Source: Pholis gunnellus (taxonomy: Eukaryota; Chordata; Actinopteri; Perciformes; Pholidae). From it: a DNA stretch of 64,000 nucleotides. Each line of letters begins with the position of its first letter. Within the stretch, counting starts at the first letter, position 1. The translations under genes were made by a program, and so were the position numbers. The notes beneath the pieces are model-generated. The model did no database searches. It saw nothing but the letters and a program-made list of their open reading frames with translations, and had not been told where the DNA came from. The stretch lies in contig OU342818.1 in the NCBI GenBank assembly GCA_910591455.2, forward strand, positions 19,989,321 to 20,053,320. The letters are read 5' to 3'. Of this stretch, positions 11,813 to 24,044 are shown in pieces.

Positions 11813-12900
11813 CAGAGGTATTCAATTCAAATTCAACGAGGTTGAACATTTAGAGTTAATTTCCTCATGCAAAGGTCTAGAACACCACAATAATGTCTAA
11901 CTTGTGCTATGATTTAGTTCCATATATATTGATGTAGCCTCGCAGTCGTATTAACGTCTGTATGTAGTCAACAACATAAATACATGTTATTCTCTCGTTT
12001 CAAGTAAAATAAGGGCTGAATTAAATGCATAACAGAAAGCTTTGTAAAGAATTGGAAAAACTACTTAATCTAAGAAAAATTAAGTGAGCTGAATTGCCCA
12101 GCAGCTTTAAATTCAGTTAATTCAGGTGTCAATAAAAAAAAACACGATATTTTATTCTCCTCATCTTCTAAGAGAAATGTGTGTGCAGGGTCTAACGTTT
12201 TAAGTCTGGTTATTGAAACCACTTGTTTCAGCTCTTCTCCTCTCAGTTAACATCATTGTTGGGCTGTGAATTCATGTGTTAGGATTCTGATCATATTGGG
12301 CTCTTAGATTGTTTATTATCTGTGACTTCATTCCAGATGTGAGTTGGCATGTTTTCTCAAAAGAGTTGTTCTTTGTCTCGTAGTGGCGCTTCACATTACT
12401 GCTTTTAATTATAGTCACAGTCTCTGAACATATGAGACATACTGGTTTTAAACTGCCTGTGGGAAGAATGAACATATTAGAGTCTGTCCATTCTTAAAGA
12501 CTCTGGTCTCTCTGGTCTCTCTGACCACTTTTCTTTCTTGGGAGAACGTCATGTGAAATAACTTCTCTGACTCACGTGTTATTCTCAGACTACTCGTCTC
12601 TTGCCCCCTTTCCCCGTGTGTGTGAATCTCACTCGAGTTGGGAAGTTTGTCAGAATACACATAATTTGATTGGCTGAGCAGCATCACGTGAGATGATTTA
12701 CAACGCATTTAATTGGTCGGTGTGTTTTCTGGACCGCTGAACGAGCGACGTAAAGGCTAGAAAAGCTGCGCCGGTTAAAATAGAAGCGCTCCGTCAAAAT
12801 GTAATCATTCTCAATTATCTATCGCTTTTAGGTCCACGGTCCAGATACAACGGCGTCTGGGTCCGGACTCGGTCCGCGGTTCGCCTATTAGTGACCCTTG
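11813..12900 (-). mobile_element. hAT transposon, deletion derivative with target duplication
   Basis: The left end CAGAGGTATTCAATT and the right end, read on the minus strand as CAAGGGTCACTAATA, form an imperfect terminal inverted repeat of hAT type. The element is flanked by ACCTACAG (11805-11812) and AGCTACAG (12901-12908), an 8-bp duplication with one mismatch, the length made by hAT transposases. At about 1.09 kb it is too short for an intact transposase. The only coding remnant is the zinc-finger start on the minus strand (12272-12475). The GC-richer right part (about 12700-12900) would be the 5' region. It is non-autonomous. Confidence 0.8.
12272..12475 (-). pseudogene. Remnant N-terminal zinc finger of an hAT-type transposase
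   Basis: A 67-codon frame contains CLIC, then NVKRHYETK, followed by FEKT and INNLRAQY. This resembles the BED/C2H2-like finger of hAT-derived proteins of the ZBED/GTF2IRD2-like kind. The metal-binding pair Cys-x2-Cys and first His are visible. The position where I would expect the second His reads Asn (ETKN). The catalytic RNase H-like domain and dimerisation region are absent. It lies inside the hAT element whose ends are at 11813 and 12900, so it is a decayed transposase exon. Family naming is from memory of the motif. Confidence 0.65.
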
Positions 12901-13102
12901 AGCTACAGCAAGGAAAAATATGCTTCCTATACACCATTGCACACATTCACACAGACACCAGGTGGATACTGTGTGTGTGTGTGTTGTTATACAGTGTAAA
13001 CTCTGGTGAGTATAAATGAAAGCTAAGCAGAGTGGAATTCAATCAGTCAGCTGAAATCTATTATGATAACTATCAGTATGATTCATTAAACTTGTGTATT
13101 GT
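12901..13102. other. Spacer between two mobile elements
   Basis: About 200 bp with the hAT target duplication at its left edge and a short GT run near 12970-12983. No gene signature. Confidence 0.5.
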
Positions 13103-15770
13103 TAGGGATGGGTACTCAAACCCAGTATTAAACGGGGCCTTGTAGTGTTGATGAGGTGCGGCGTTATCGGCTCTTTTATCTGAACTTCTTAATAATTTGC
13201 TGCAGCGTCTCCTCTGCCCTCTGTGTCGGGCTGAGCTTCTCCAACTCTGCTCTTTCCTGTTAGCATAGCCGTACCCGCCCTTCAGGTCACCGAGTTCTAG
13301 AGCTTGTGCACCTGTTTGTGTGGGTGTGTGGTGACGTGGGTGATCTTGTCGTTACTACAACATCTTTACTCGCCAGGTTAGTTCTTTGATAATGTTAACA
13401 ACTTGAAGAAACCGGACGGGCAGTTGAATCCATGTGAAGCATGATGGAGGTAAATCGATTTTTTTTTTTCGGTTTTACTTTTGTACAGGCTGTGCCTGCG
13501 GTGTATGAATGGGTATGAATTATTAGAGAGAGTCCTGATGGGCAGGTGGCACCTTGCATGGTAGCCCCTGCCATCAGTGTATGAATGGGTGTGAATGGGG
13601 GAATAATGACATGTAGAGTTAAAGCGCTTTGAGTGGTCGGAAGACTAGAAAAGAGATATACAAGTCCAAGTCCATCCATTTGTAGTTCAAGGCCATTCAT
13701 CCGCAGACAGACATCATCTGACCGATAGCTCCGGTCTGGTCACGCTACATCAAACAGTGGTCAGTGATACCGGCTAATTACCGGCTAGTTTCACTTTCAC
13801 TTGCTACCGGTGTAGATCACCACGGTCTTACGCTGCACACCCAACCTGTTCTAGAGCAGCTCATGTTCAAGCTCGTACAGATGCACCGCCAACCAACCAA
13901 TGAAAGAAGTTCAAGTAATAATCCGAGCTAAAAGCAACACGGTTTAAACTGACTGAATGTAAAAAATGACATGAATGAATAGGCTTATGACATCACTGGC
14001 CCAAATAGAGCAGGAGTAGATCTGACTATAAATACATGGGTGTGTTCCATTGAATTAACGTGTTGCAGATGTAGTCTTATATCGTATGACAGTATTTTAT
14101 TTATTATATTTTCCTTCTAACTCATGTTTTTCCAATAACTACAGAGCGTTGTAAAGTCCAAAAGCCAACAATATCCAAAATTCACCACCTCATTTTATCT
14201 AACAAAATGTTTATGTGTGCGCCTTGCCTTTCAAAAACAATATTTTCACTGTGGTTATTTTTTATATTTGTTGCCCTGCATTCAACATGCACTTCTATTA
14301 ACAGGGCGGTCTAGCAGCAATCTAATAACACCATACATTATATTTATATAAGATCAATAACAGTAAATCAGTAGATATTGTGATATCATTCACATCATAT
14401 TCTCTTATGGGTGTCAGCTTCTTGAGTCATGTGCTGCAGTAAAGTCGTGCCTTACAGTCCACACACTGTATGCATTCCCTTGCAATACTCTGCTCCGGGT
14501 ACCTTAACGTATGCTCTGGGTGATTATATCATATAAAAGTAAGCCTGCTCACAATTTTATTTTTATATTTATTTTACGTTTGCCCCCAAGTCCGTTTCCC
14601 ACTGCTGGGAAGAATAACGCTAAAATTGTCAAACAAGCCGCAATTTCCCCAAGAGGGTGAATAAAATATCCTCAATTCTGTAGGAATCTGTCTAAGCAAC
14701 ACATTTACTGAACGGAATACAGAAATGTAATTATTGTCCGATCTACTCGTGCTCTAGATGGGGCACTTATGAGTCTCATAATTTACAGATTTGTTTTCCA
14801 GCTGTCCTTCTTGCATGTGGCAGCTGCAACTCATTTACCTTTAACCTGGATTATAACGTTTAACTTTTTTCGATATTGTCTCATATTATACTTTTCCTCT
14901 TCGTGTGTTTATATGTTCTTGGTTTGTACGGTTGAACTTAAAGGCAGCAAAATAATGCAAACTCAAACAAAAACGTCAAATAAATAAGGTGTGTATCATT
15001 TTAGCAAATTATCTTTCATTTAGTTGGCAGGAGAGACGAGTGAGGAGTCACTGAGAAAGAGACGGGCAGTGAACACAGAGGGTGAGAGATCACACTTTAA
15101 TTAAACATTGTCAACATTCATTTTCAGACGTCATTATAGCTCATTTTACCCTCTTCTGTATTTTCAGATTGAAGTGTGGATCGTTCATTGTAACTTTTAA
15201 ACTGACTCTGTGCTATGTATGCTATTGCCCACTGATATGGTTTGAAGCTATCATTGGCAACGTTTTGTCCTCCAAACAGTTCAAAATGTGCATATTTAGA
15301 TCAGGAAAATCCCAAGCCCCATCAGAAAGCTGTGTGTTTGGACCTCGGTGTTTGTAAATCCCTGTGTACGGCCATGACTGTGAGTGCAATCGAACCTTCG
15401 TCAGTTCAAATGTATGTCGTCTAAATGTTTGCTACAGATCTTAACACTGCAGTGGTACCTGCAGGTACTGAATCACATCAGCAGAGGACAGGAGTCAGGA
15501 TACTGACTAATGTCTGTGTTCTTCATTACACATTGACATTTTAGATTTTACAGTATATATACAGTATATCGCCTTTGCTGTTTGCTGCTAGTGTTTGCTG
15601 CTAAAACAACATTTAGTTATATTTAAAACATAAACAAATTTTAATCCTGTTCTGAATTCATTATTTTTGTTCTAATATCACATTAGAAAAGCAATTATTC
15701 AGTAATGAAAAAGATGCGTTAAGGATTCCAATACAGAACCGAACCGATAGTCAATCAAACCCATGTGAGT
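13103..15770. mobile_element. Old interspersed element, about 2.7 kb, carrying a nested SINE
   Basis: The left part starts with TAGGGATGGGTACTC. Blocks within the element recur in the same order at 41.7-43.8 kb: 13397-13479 with 41747-41825, 13683-13800 with about 41825-41945, 15068-15200 with about 43445-43590, and 15225-15350 with about 43630-43760. This shows two copies of one dispersed repeat. The right end is placed near GAACCGAACCGATAG, which could pair with the GGGTAC-type start, but I could not confirm inverted repeats or a target duplication. No transposase or reverse transcriptase frame is left. The class is undetermined (possibly non-autonomous DNA element). Confidence 0.55.
13486..13678 (+). 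mobile_element. 5'-truncated tRNA-derived SINE, nested insertion
   Basis: It matches the SINE at 10608-10889 from about its GGCTGTACCTG position to the 3' end, sharing CCTGATGGGCAGGTGGCACC, CTTGCATGGTAGCCCCTGCC and TGTATGAATG. The tRNA-like head is missing, as expected from incomplete reverse transcription. TTTGTA lies on both sides (13480-13485 and 13679-13684), a possible short target duplication. The homologous element at about 41.82 kb lacks the SINE, giving an empty-site comparison. Confidence 0.8.
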
Positions 15771-16439
15771 AAGGTGTCAGGCAGATTCTCAGAGGTTGTG
15801 TTCAAACCAAACTGAACAACTTTATTTGAAGAGCATCTGTGTCTGTGTCACCATGTCTGTCCCTCAACCGCAAGAGAGACGGAAGAGATGAAGGAGAGAG
15901 ACATATTTCAGCCTATCATAAAAGTGTCCTCATCTAGAAACCCTCGACAGTATATATGTTTAAGTAAAGAACAAAACCCACGTGCTAGTGATGCACGGCA
16001 GTATTAACTCATCATCATGTTACCCTATGTGGACTATGGCCTTTCACTTTGTTCTCATTATCTTCTGTATCTGACTGAAATGAACTTGGTAATCTTTTGT
16101 CAGGACACTATTTTGAATGATGTGAGCGAGATACAAGAACCATCTTATATCTTATTGTCTCTTATATTATTATAAGTTCGTGAATGACTTCCTAAACTGT
16201 TCAGCATGGTGGGAAGGGAACAGGTCACAGGTCAGATGTCAGTGTGTAGGAGTAAGCAACCAGGCTCTTACATGAACAACAGTGAATATTTAAGGTAAAA
16301 TAAATCCTAACATTAAAAGGTACAATAAAAAGAAAAGCCTTTTTTATTCCAGCCTGACCTTCTTTTAAAAAGTTTAAAGGAAGCAGAATAATAGAAGGAA
16401 CGGTGCGCTGCAGTCACCCTGACTGTTTAAACTCATCTG
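15771..16439. other. Unassigned sequence
   Basis: AT-rich DNA with no recognised gene or repeat. Short frames carry no motif. Confidence 0.45.
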
Positions 16440-16880
16440 CAGCCAGTGGCATCTTCCGGAATCAGCTCTGCAATATTACCCTGATTGGCTGAAGACAAGG
16501 GATCGTGAGATTTTAACTCTGAACACCTCTCCACGGATAAATCTGCGTTTTGACATGGACTCAATTATCAGGGGGGAGCTAATCCCAGAGACCCTTTTAA
16601 CCTGGAATGTACCGCGGGGCCAAGAATAACCACGCTCCTGAGTTGGGAAATCAAAGACAGGTAATTAAAATCATAATGGTCCTGGTTAAGATGATTATCG
16701 TTGGGGCTCCAGATAAGGCAACCTCCAGCGGATTTCCGCCCTTTTTAAATATTTATGGAATACGATTAGTCCGCGGGGGCCAGAGCCGTGTTAAAAGATT
16801 TAAGGATGACTTGCAGATCAAGAGATGGAAAATAAGCATCTTAACACGGCGAGGAAATGAGGCTGGAAAAGAAGAGGAAA
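16440..16880. promoter_or_regulatory. Candidate conserved non-coding block
   Basis: A long non-repetitive stretch with TGATTGGCTG (16482-16491), GGTAATTAAAA containing TAATTA (16662-16667), GATTATCG, ACGATTAG and a TTTAAATATTTATGG segment. This mix of homeodomain-type AT cores with GC-rich spacers is typical of vertebrate developmental enhancers. A 134-codon plus-strand frame (16607-17011) crosses it but ends in a Val-Cys repeat from the adjacent microsatellite and looks non-coding. Confidence 0.4.
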
Positions 16881-16945
16881 AAGAGACAGAGAGGAGGAGA
16901 GGGAGATGGAGTGACCAGGTGTGTATGGCTATATGCGCAGCACAC

Positions 16946-16946
<1 letters not shown>

Positions 16947-16985
<39 letters not shown>
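16947..16985. repeat. (GT)n microsatellite
   Basis: About 39 bp of uninterrupted GT, immediately right of the enhancer-like block. Confidence 0.95.
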
Positions 16986-16986
<1 letters not shown>

Positions 16987-17277
16987 AGAGGAGCCAGGTG
17001 TGTGTCCGTAGGGCCAAGGCTCAGGTTTGAACAGGACTAACACAGAGGAAGAGTCTGTTGGGCAGAGGTTGGATTATAATCAGGCAGGGGGAGGGTCACA
17101 GACACACTATAAACACACACACGGCTGCACGCATTGCTTTACTCATTCTACGTATTTATCTTCTACAATAAAAGTCAAACTGTACATTTTTATAAAGGTG
17201 CAGGAAAAAGTCAGAACGGGAGAGCGAGAGAAGACAGACAGGTTACGCTGAGTTAAAGGGGGGCAGACAGGCCCTGA

Positions 17278-17304
17278 CTCCTCCTCCTCCTCCTCCTCCT
17301 CCTC
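17278..17304. repeat. (CTC)n trinucleotide repeat
   Basis: Nine CTC units. It encodes poly-Glu in a minus-strand chance frame. Confidence 0.95.
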
Positions 17305-18164
17305 AGGCCATTTCACAATATGACTGACAGCTGAAAGGAACCGGCTCAAATGATCCCTGAGGTCACCTTAAGGTCACCTCTCGTCTGCGACCCCTGAGCT
17401 CAACAGATGCCTTCTGACTCCCCTGACACTTTTAAGTAATGGGAGAACTGGGCTTGGAGTGGAGGTGTAGCTATAAGTCGCCATTATTCCTTAATAAACG
17501 TGATGCAGTCAGAAGTGACAACTCCTCCAGTTCACTTAGACATTGCAGTGGATGTTGCTGTATCATTGGAGGATAAGTAGGGTGCACTGTGAGGGAGATC
17601 CAGAGGGCCGATGTCACTCTTTCTGCACTGACCAAAAGGTTGTCACTGAATACATGTCTATCCAGAGAGGGGTTATGAGACATCCATGCTGTGCAGAAGG
17701 AATGTTTTTAATTGGACATATGATTAAGTGTACACAAATCATTTCATAGAGAGGGCGAAATCACTCAATATAAAGTCTCCGTTTATCACAACCGTATGAT
17801 TTCTATCGGTTGTGATGACAATGAACTCACCAAGCTGATGGCTGAGATCTGGCAACATAGCGACATCGCTGCAACAAAGTCCCGAGTGGCAAGAAACAGA
17901 AGGAGTTTCGGCAGAAGACAGCAGTTTAGGGAGATTACATTTCTGTGCAAGCCTGGACGCTGCACCTTGGCTGCAGCTTGTTACCAATTGTGTATATCTA
18001 CTTTGAGTGTGTCAGAAAGCTGCCTTCAGGTTGACATGACACCACCACTTGGCCAGGAGAACATGCTGATGAGTGATAGAAACAAAGCCGGTGTGTATGA
18101 CTCACATAGAAGCTGACTGCTAACTGACTGTTTGTTTTTGCGAAGCGATTGCCACCAAAAGAAC
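17305..18164. other. Unassigned sequence
   Basis: No gene or repeat family recognised. The 106-codon plus-strand frame at 17796-18116 has no recognisable domain and no convincing splice context. Confidence 0.45.
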
Positions 18165-18530
18165 CAGGGCGAGTATTTTAACACCTGCCTCGAGCCTGTC
18201 TGATCTCAGGCTTCGTCACCCCTCCCTCCCTCCCTCCATCCATCCACCCCTCCCTCCCCAAAGCTCCTCCTCGGGGCCTCCAGTGGTTCCTCTCTCCGTC
18301 TGGGCCTGATGCCAAAGGCCTCACAGGCCTGTTCGTGTTGGGCCGCCGCAGCCCTGCAACCATTCCTCCTTCTCTGTGCAGATCTGCAGTGAGGTGTGGC
18401 TGGAAATAGCAGAGGGAGGGGGCACTGAAACCTAAATGCACACAAAAGGGCCTAAGAGGGACAGTTGTCATTGACATTATAGACCACCTCGGCAATGCAC
18501 CGCGATGTGTCAATCAAAACCCTGTTAGTT
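18165..18530. promoter_or_regulatory. Weak candidate conserved block, CpG-containing
   Basis: GC-richer than its surroundings, with a CCCTCC/CATC simple run at about 18221-18255. Unique DNA around 18290-18520 includes GGGCCGCCGCAGCCC and a TGTCATTGACATTATA segment. No coding evidence; style-based call only. Confidence 0.2.
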
Positions 18531-19836
18531 ACACTGGGTCTGGATCAAAGAGAGCTGCACATCCCTCTGAGGCAGGATGATACAGTTTGACTTTGCAGCT
18601 CCAACTCGGTTTAGAGATCTACACTCTGGCCCGTCATGCCTAACATACTCTGACATGTGTCTGTATTCATTGATACTGTGCCGCACACGTAAAGGATGCT
18701 GCAGAATGTTATGTCTAAATAGCATGTTAAGTCTTTTTACATTTAAGTTCCAAATAAAGAGGAATTTAGCTGTAGACACTGTTGCAGTATTGTGTGAACT
18801 TCATTACTTTTTGGTCTCTGTCATGCTGTGGGTAGACACCTGTTGTGAGGCTACGATGAATCTCTGCAGATGGTCTAATACATCAATTCAACTAATCCCT
18901 GTAGCTTACCGCTACAAATGTGTGTGGCTTGTCAGTGCGAAACATCACTCCAGTTAGGGACTGCAGTGGAATGCGCTGTGCTGGCTCTTTATGTGCACTT
19001 AACTCATGTGCTCAAATCAATCAAAAAGTGGGAAGAAATTCATTGAACTGATGACACAAATGAGTACATTGTGCCCTTACCTAAGTGTGTGAGTTAAAAT
19101 AATTAAACGTTGACATTTGGTTTTGTACAGGTCATGAACAGTGGTGTCCTGGGTGAAAGTCCTGTGTTTGTTTGACCGAATCACCCCAATATTGTCCCCA
19201 CACAGACTTTGGCCCTCGTTATAGTACGACTCCTCACTTCCTCCTTTACTGCCTTCATAATTACTTCAGTCACTAGACGCTGCCCTGCATGTGCAAAACT
19301 GCAGCTAGAAGGGACCAAGATACATATATGGTAGCTGTATTTCACATTCCGAGCATTCCTCATTAGACAACTGTGCTGTAGTTTAAGTAATGTCACTCAT
19401 ACTGTGTCCATCTTTGTCTGCAGACAGTGATTCAAACATGCACTGCTCCTGCTTTGTGTGCAGTATTTCCCTGTTTATTCCAACCAATGAACCATACGGC
19501 TCTAGAGCAGGATTTCATTCAAAGCAAACACTGCAGCAGCCGATTTCACAATGTAACACATCTTCAACTATGTGGGAGGACCAGACCCTTGACTCTGGAT
19601 GGCACATGTTTGGAGATCACTGCTTTAGTATCAGTTCAGAATCTATTTTTGATACACTCAAACAGAAGAGTGCGGTCTCTTTAGAGCCAGGCTAGAAGTT
19701 CTTTGAGTTCATCCTTTCCTTTGTCACTTTCCCTGCAGTCCAGATGTGATCCCAGCTGGAAATGACCATTCACCATCCCATACTGTCTCCATGTGACACA
19801 CACTGCACTGGCATGCCAAGACCCTTGGCCCTGTCA
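18531..19836. other. Unassigned sequence with a dispersed-repeat fragment
   Basis: The 19137-19260 part shares GTGAAAGTCCTGTG and TTTGTTTGACC with 51975-52005, and more weakly with 28848-28960. This suggests one dispersed fish repeat with three decayed copies. The 126-codon plus frame at 18577-18957 has no recognised domain. Confidence 0.45.
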
Positions 19837-19837
19837 C

Positions 19838-19873
19838 AACACACACGCACGCACACACACACACACACACACA
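19838..19873. repeat. (AC)n microsatellite
   Basis: AC run with two ACGC interruptions. Confidence 0.95.
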
Positions 19874-21060
19874 AAATGTCTGGGCTGCTTGTGTGTGAAT
19901 GCAGCCTAGTTGCCAATTTTTAGTTTTACCTTTTGACACGTAGAATGACAAGTTTGCATTCGGTCAAGTGGAACAAGTGATGAAGAAAACCCAGAGCGTA
20001 GAAGAAAGTGTTATAATAACAAGTATAAAAAGTGAGCAAGTGTTCAATGGAGGGATGGGTCAAATAAAACCAAAAGTAAACATTGACTTTATTCTGGTTA
20101 CATGTGATTGATATGCCTGTTACATAAGGTAAGAACGTCCTAAGGGTAGTCGTTATTCATTGACACTAGTTACGTTATTATATGAACACAAATCATTTTG
20201 CAAGAGTGATTCTAGGCTCACGTACAACATATTTAGAAAATGTTGACATTCAACGTATCCCATGGTTTGCAGAAACATTCAATGCCAGCTATTCTGCTGG
20301 TGACTGGGTTGGGGAGAGATGTTTCGGAGGCTTTTCTTTTCTCAGATCAGCGGAAAATCATTCATGCGCAGAGACAAAGAGGGCGGACTGCCAGAAGAGG
20401 TAAGAGTTGCTTGATACTACAAAACTACAAAATTGCAGATATTTTGTTAAAAAAATGAGTAGTTTAAGCAACTATGCAAATGCTAGATGTGCATACTGTT
20501 ACACCACCTAGATGTTGTCCACATGAGACCTTTAGGAGGAGTCTGACTGTCCAATCCCAGCTTTGAGCTCCTCAATTGGGAAAACGCTGGGCCATAACTG
20601 TATATAGAGTAATGAATTTTAAGTATTTAAAGTGTTAACAGTGGATTTGGTGTTCCATATGTATTTTATTTTAGTGACAATGAAGTCATACAAAGCCATC
20701 ATGCATTGTATAGACCTGATTATTCAGGACTTTTGTACGGACACAAAGCTTCTCAATTTGCTGCACTCTATACAGTATTTCTGTTTGAATAATAATTCAC
20801 ATGACAATGTGTAATGGGAGAACTGTCACTTGTAGTGACAAACCTACAGGGAATAATCAACAGGTTTCAGTTTCTGGCCTGCAAGCTCCGCTCGCATCAG
20901 CCTCATTTTCAGCCAAAGCAGGAACATCTCTGTGATAAACCCACTGTACACTACCTGCTCAGCAGCAAACCACAGACGGAGACAGTTGGAGACTAGCTGG
21001 TCAACATAGTGGAGCATTCAGCCGCTAAAGAGGCAGAACATATTTGAAAATATTTGGCCT
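19874..21060. other. Unassigned sequence
   Basis: AT-rich DNA, no gene or repeat family recognised. Confidence 0.45.
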
Positions 21061-21730
21061 GATGACAGTGACGGGAAAGAAAGTCAGCAAAGAACATCAG
21101 GATTCATCCTCTGAGGATCATGAATATTCAAATTGTTGGAATAAAAAGTGTTGCTCAATGAGCGCTGGATTTTCAGCCAGGGATGGGAACCACTTGGGGA
21201 TTATGGCAATGCATTGCTCTCCTCCTGTCATTAAGTATACAGTTCTTAAATTGTCTCTTCCACTTCTGTCTTCAAGCAAAACCAATTTGTTTTAAAGCTG
21301 GTTCAGTGTTTCTCTCACGATTGAGTGTTAAGACAGATATATTTTATGGTTCCCAAATCACATTTCAAACACATACATGTCTCTTTGGAATTGTTCTTTG
21401 CTTGACTAAAATACATTTTCAAGGTAGATTCCAAATAGGCCATGGCCTTTTGGCATTCAGTGTGCTTGCCATTCATCTGCCATTTGGATTTGAATGTGTA
21501 TCACCTAAACAGCATGGAAGGCAGGCAGAAGTTACAGTCTTCTTCTGTTTGCTACGTTCCAGTTAAAAGCGGTTTGCTTCTGTTCAGAACCCCATCCCGG
21601 TCTCTCAATGTTGGATATTACAAGTGGGGACATTTGCAAGGATAGTTGCAGAAAGGTTAGAATGTCAGCAAAACATTAGGAATCATTTATTGAGAACCAT
21701 GAATATCGACAGCAAAGTTGATGGAAATCT
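21061..21730 (+). repeat. Two diverged copies of a fish interspersed repeat
   Basis: The segment near 21080-21140 (GTCAGCAAAGAACATCAGG then GAGGATCATGAATAT) and the segment near 21665-21720 (GTCAGCAAAACATTAGG then GAGAACCATGAATAT) are diverged direct repeats. A related piece at about 29207-29330 reads AAAGTCAGATGATCACCAAAG. I recognise this as a common teleost dispersed repeat, probably a retroposon 3' region, but cannot name the family. Confidence 0.5.
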
Positions 21731-22589
21731 GGCTACGATTTTTTTCAGCTAACTTGTAATGGCCCAAAACGTGATTGTGACAGGAAAACAAGAAAAGTCA
21801 GAGTCAGCATCTGCACTAAAGTCTTGAACTCACTAATATAACTAAATAAAAAAAACAACAATACAAATGCCTACCATTTCCATCTTCTAATGAAGGCTCA
21901 AGGACAGCAATTGCATTCCTCACTAATGTGAGCAACACATATATCTCACCTGTTCCATCTGAGACAGACAAAAGCATCCATCCCACATTTTGTCCTTTTC
22001 ATCAGCCCTCTTTTTGTGCAAACTCATTACACTCTGCCTTTTTCTGCGCTGTGTGTCCAGATGGCGAGGCGTCTTGCAGTCATAATGCTGTGGTAATCCC
22101 TCCTGCACATGGTGCCCTCGCTCCGGTAAACACCTCGCTCCCATTGTTTCCTGGACTTCCTTCGTACTCCCGGCCCCGTGGTACCACTGTGCCCACGGCC
22201 TGTGGAGCTGGACAGGCTTCCTGCTGAACAAGTAAGTCTGATGTCCTCTCTACAGGTCAGGTGAAGCCTTGTGTTGACATGATATGATGATGGGCAATAT
22301 GTCTGTGGGATGGTGGAAGGTTTAAAAGCTGTTGCTCTGGTGGGGAGATGGGAGGTTTTCTAAAATGTATTAGATAGTCTAGTGTTTAATTCTGTCGAGG
22401 GGATCTGAACACTATTATGGGAGGAAACCAGTGAACCAGTGATGAAAAGCAGCCCAAGAGTCTAGTTTATATTGTTTGTAACATAAGTCCATTCCTTTAT
22501 AGAGCAACAATCTCTCAACACCTTTAAAAAATCTTCTCTAGCTGCTGTTTGTCTGACTCCCACACAAGAAGATATTCTGGAATATTCTT
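21731..22589. other. Unassigned sequence
   Basis: Overlapping 99-102-codon frames on both strands at 21923-22231 encode no recognisable domain and shadow each other. I regard both as chance. Confidence 0.45.
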
Positions 22590-22880
22590 GCAAGCTAGAT
22601 GTTAGGGGGAAAAAAATAGAACTTCGAGCCCAGCATTTTGTAAGCGAATATTTCTGAACAAATGATGCTCGGCATGTCATCGGTATATTTACGATGGCTC
22701 AAAGACATGGCTGTGTGGGTCTAATTAAAAATGTGAAAGGGTTAGCAGCCTGCCGCTCGTTGCCAGCTCTTGGCAGCTCTCCTGTCAGGCAGCCAGCTGT
22801 TTAGTCCTGCCCTGAATTATTGCCAGACCCACCGCCAGGCATTGTGGGATTGGCAAGGCCGGGCAGAGAGCTATTGTGTT
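22590..22880. promoter_or_regulatory. Candidate conserved non-coding block
   Basis: Unique DNA with CTAATTAAAA (22721-22730), a run of TGCCAG/GGCAGC/GCCAGC motifs at 22760-22860 (half-sites of the TTGGCN5GCCAA, NFI-like type), and CAGGCATTGTGGGATTGGCA. No frame is supported. Its look is that of a developmental enhancer. Confidence 0.35.
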
Positions 22881-24044
22881 CAGCCACCGAAGGAAAGAGG
22901 AAAAAAAAAAATGAAGAAGAAGATGGAAGAGAAGCATTTCCCTCCTTAAAGTTCCCGGAGACAGTCAGGCAAGACAAGTGCTGCTGATGTGCAAAAATAC
23001 AAACTCACTAAACTAAGGTGAATTAGTGACTTTAGCACATTTCTGTGTACATTCACGGAAGTTTGAAGGATTCTTACATCAAGGAAAGTAAGGTTTTTGT
23101 AACTGCTCCTACATTAAATCCACAACACTATACTGCAAAATAATACTATACTCCATAACGATGAATAATCCTCACCATTATGGTCTTCAGTTCATAACCA
23201 ACCATATATTGGGATTCAGAAGACATCTGACTGTAAATATACATGTTACATGCTTGATGAATAACAGAACCCAACCGTTTTTTAAATACTTTCCTGGAAA
23301 GAACTATGAAATTTATACTAATTATATAATCACAATTACAAGGACAAAATAAATAAAGTTCTGAGAGGTCATTGATTTTCAGAGGAATTTCTATGAACTT
23401 TTCAGTTTAATTTACAAATATAAGTAATAAGTAAATCATAGCTACGGCCCTGCCTTCATTGTATTGTGATTTGGGACATTTTACAAACCCTAAACTATAA
23501 GAACAATAAAGTAAAGCTGTTGGTATATAAAGTGTACTTATTGCTTAATACCACATTTCTGAGATATCCATAATAATGATAAATAAATAGAAACAAAGTA
23601 AAAAAAATAAAAAATAATAATAGAAAGAAATAATAATCCAGAACAAGAATCTATGAAAATCTTAATAGAATGTGTGAGTGCATGAGAAAACACAACAATA
23701 TAAAAGCAGATTCACCCATTGAAATAAAAAACACAAACTCCAGGAAAAGAGTCTTAATCCCCAGAATAATGAGGAATACACGGACCAATCTCAGGAGTCT
23801 ACCATGTTGGTTGTGGATATGGAGGTGAAAGTCGGTGATAGTGTGTATACCTTCTCTCCTGCTGCCTGATGCTGTGATCAGCTGGAACATCACTCCATGT
23901 AATAACAGGCCTGATCATCCACACTCCTGCATCCGTGGGTTCAAACCTCCTCCACTCCGCTCTGATCATCATGCCTCGTCCGCCCCACCTCTCCCCACTT
24001 TGTTTATGTATAATTCATTCTTTTTGCAAAGCATATAGGCCCTG
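22881..24044. other. Unassigned AT-rich sequence
   Basis: An A run at about 22902-22911 is followed by strongly AT-rich DNA to about 23700, with no gene or named repeat recognised. Confidence 0.45.

Noticed and set aside
11541..11849. 102-codon minus-strand frame and plus-strand Gly-rich frames
   Set aside because: They cross a G19 run and the duplicated non-coding block; the homologous copy at 8.3 kb does not keep the frame.
16607..17011. 134-codon plus-strand frame
   Set aside because: It runs through an enhancer-like block and ends in a GT microsatellite; no domain.
18178..18513. 111-codon minus-strand Arg/Gly-rich frame
   Set aside because: GC-rich low-complexity sequence with overlapping open frames and no domain or start evidence.
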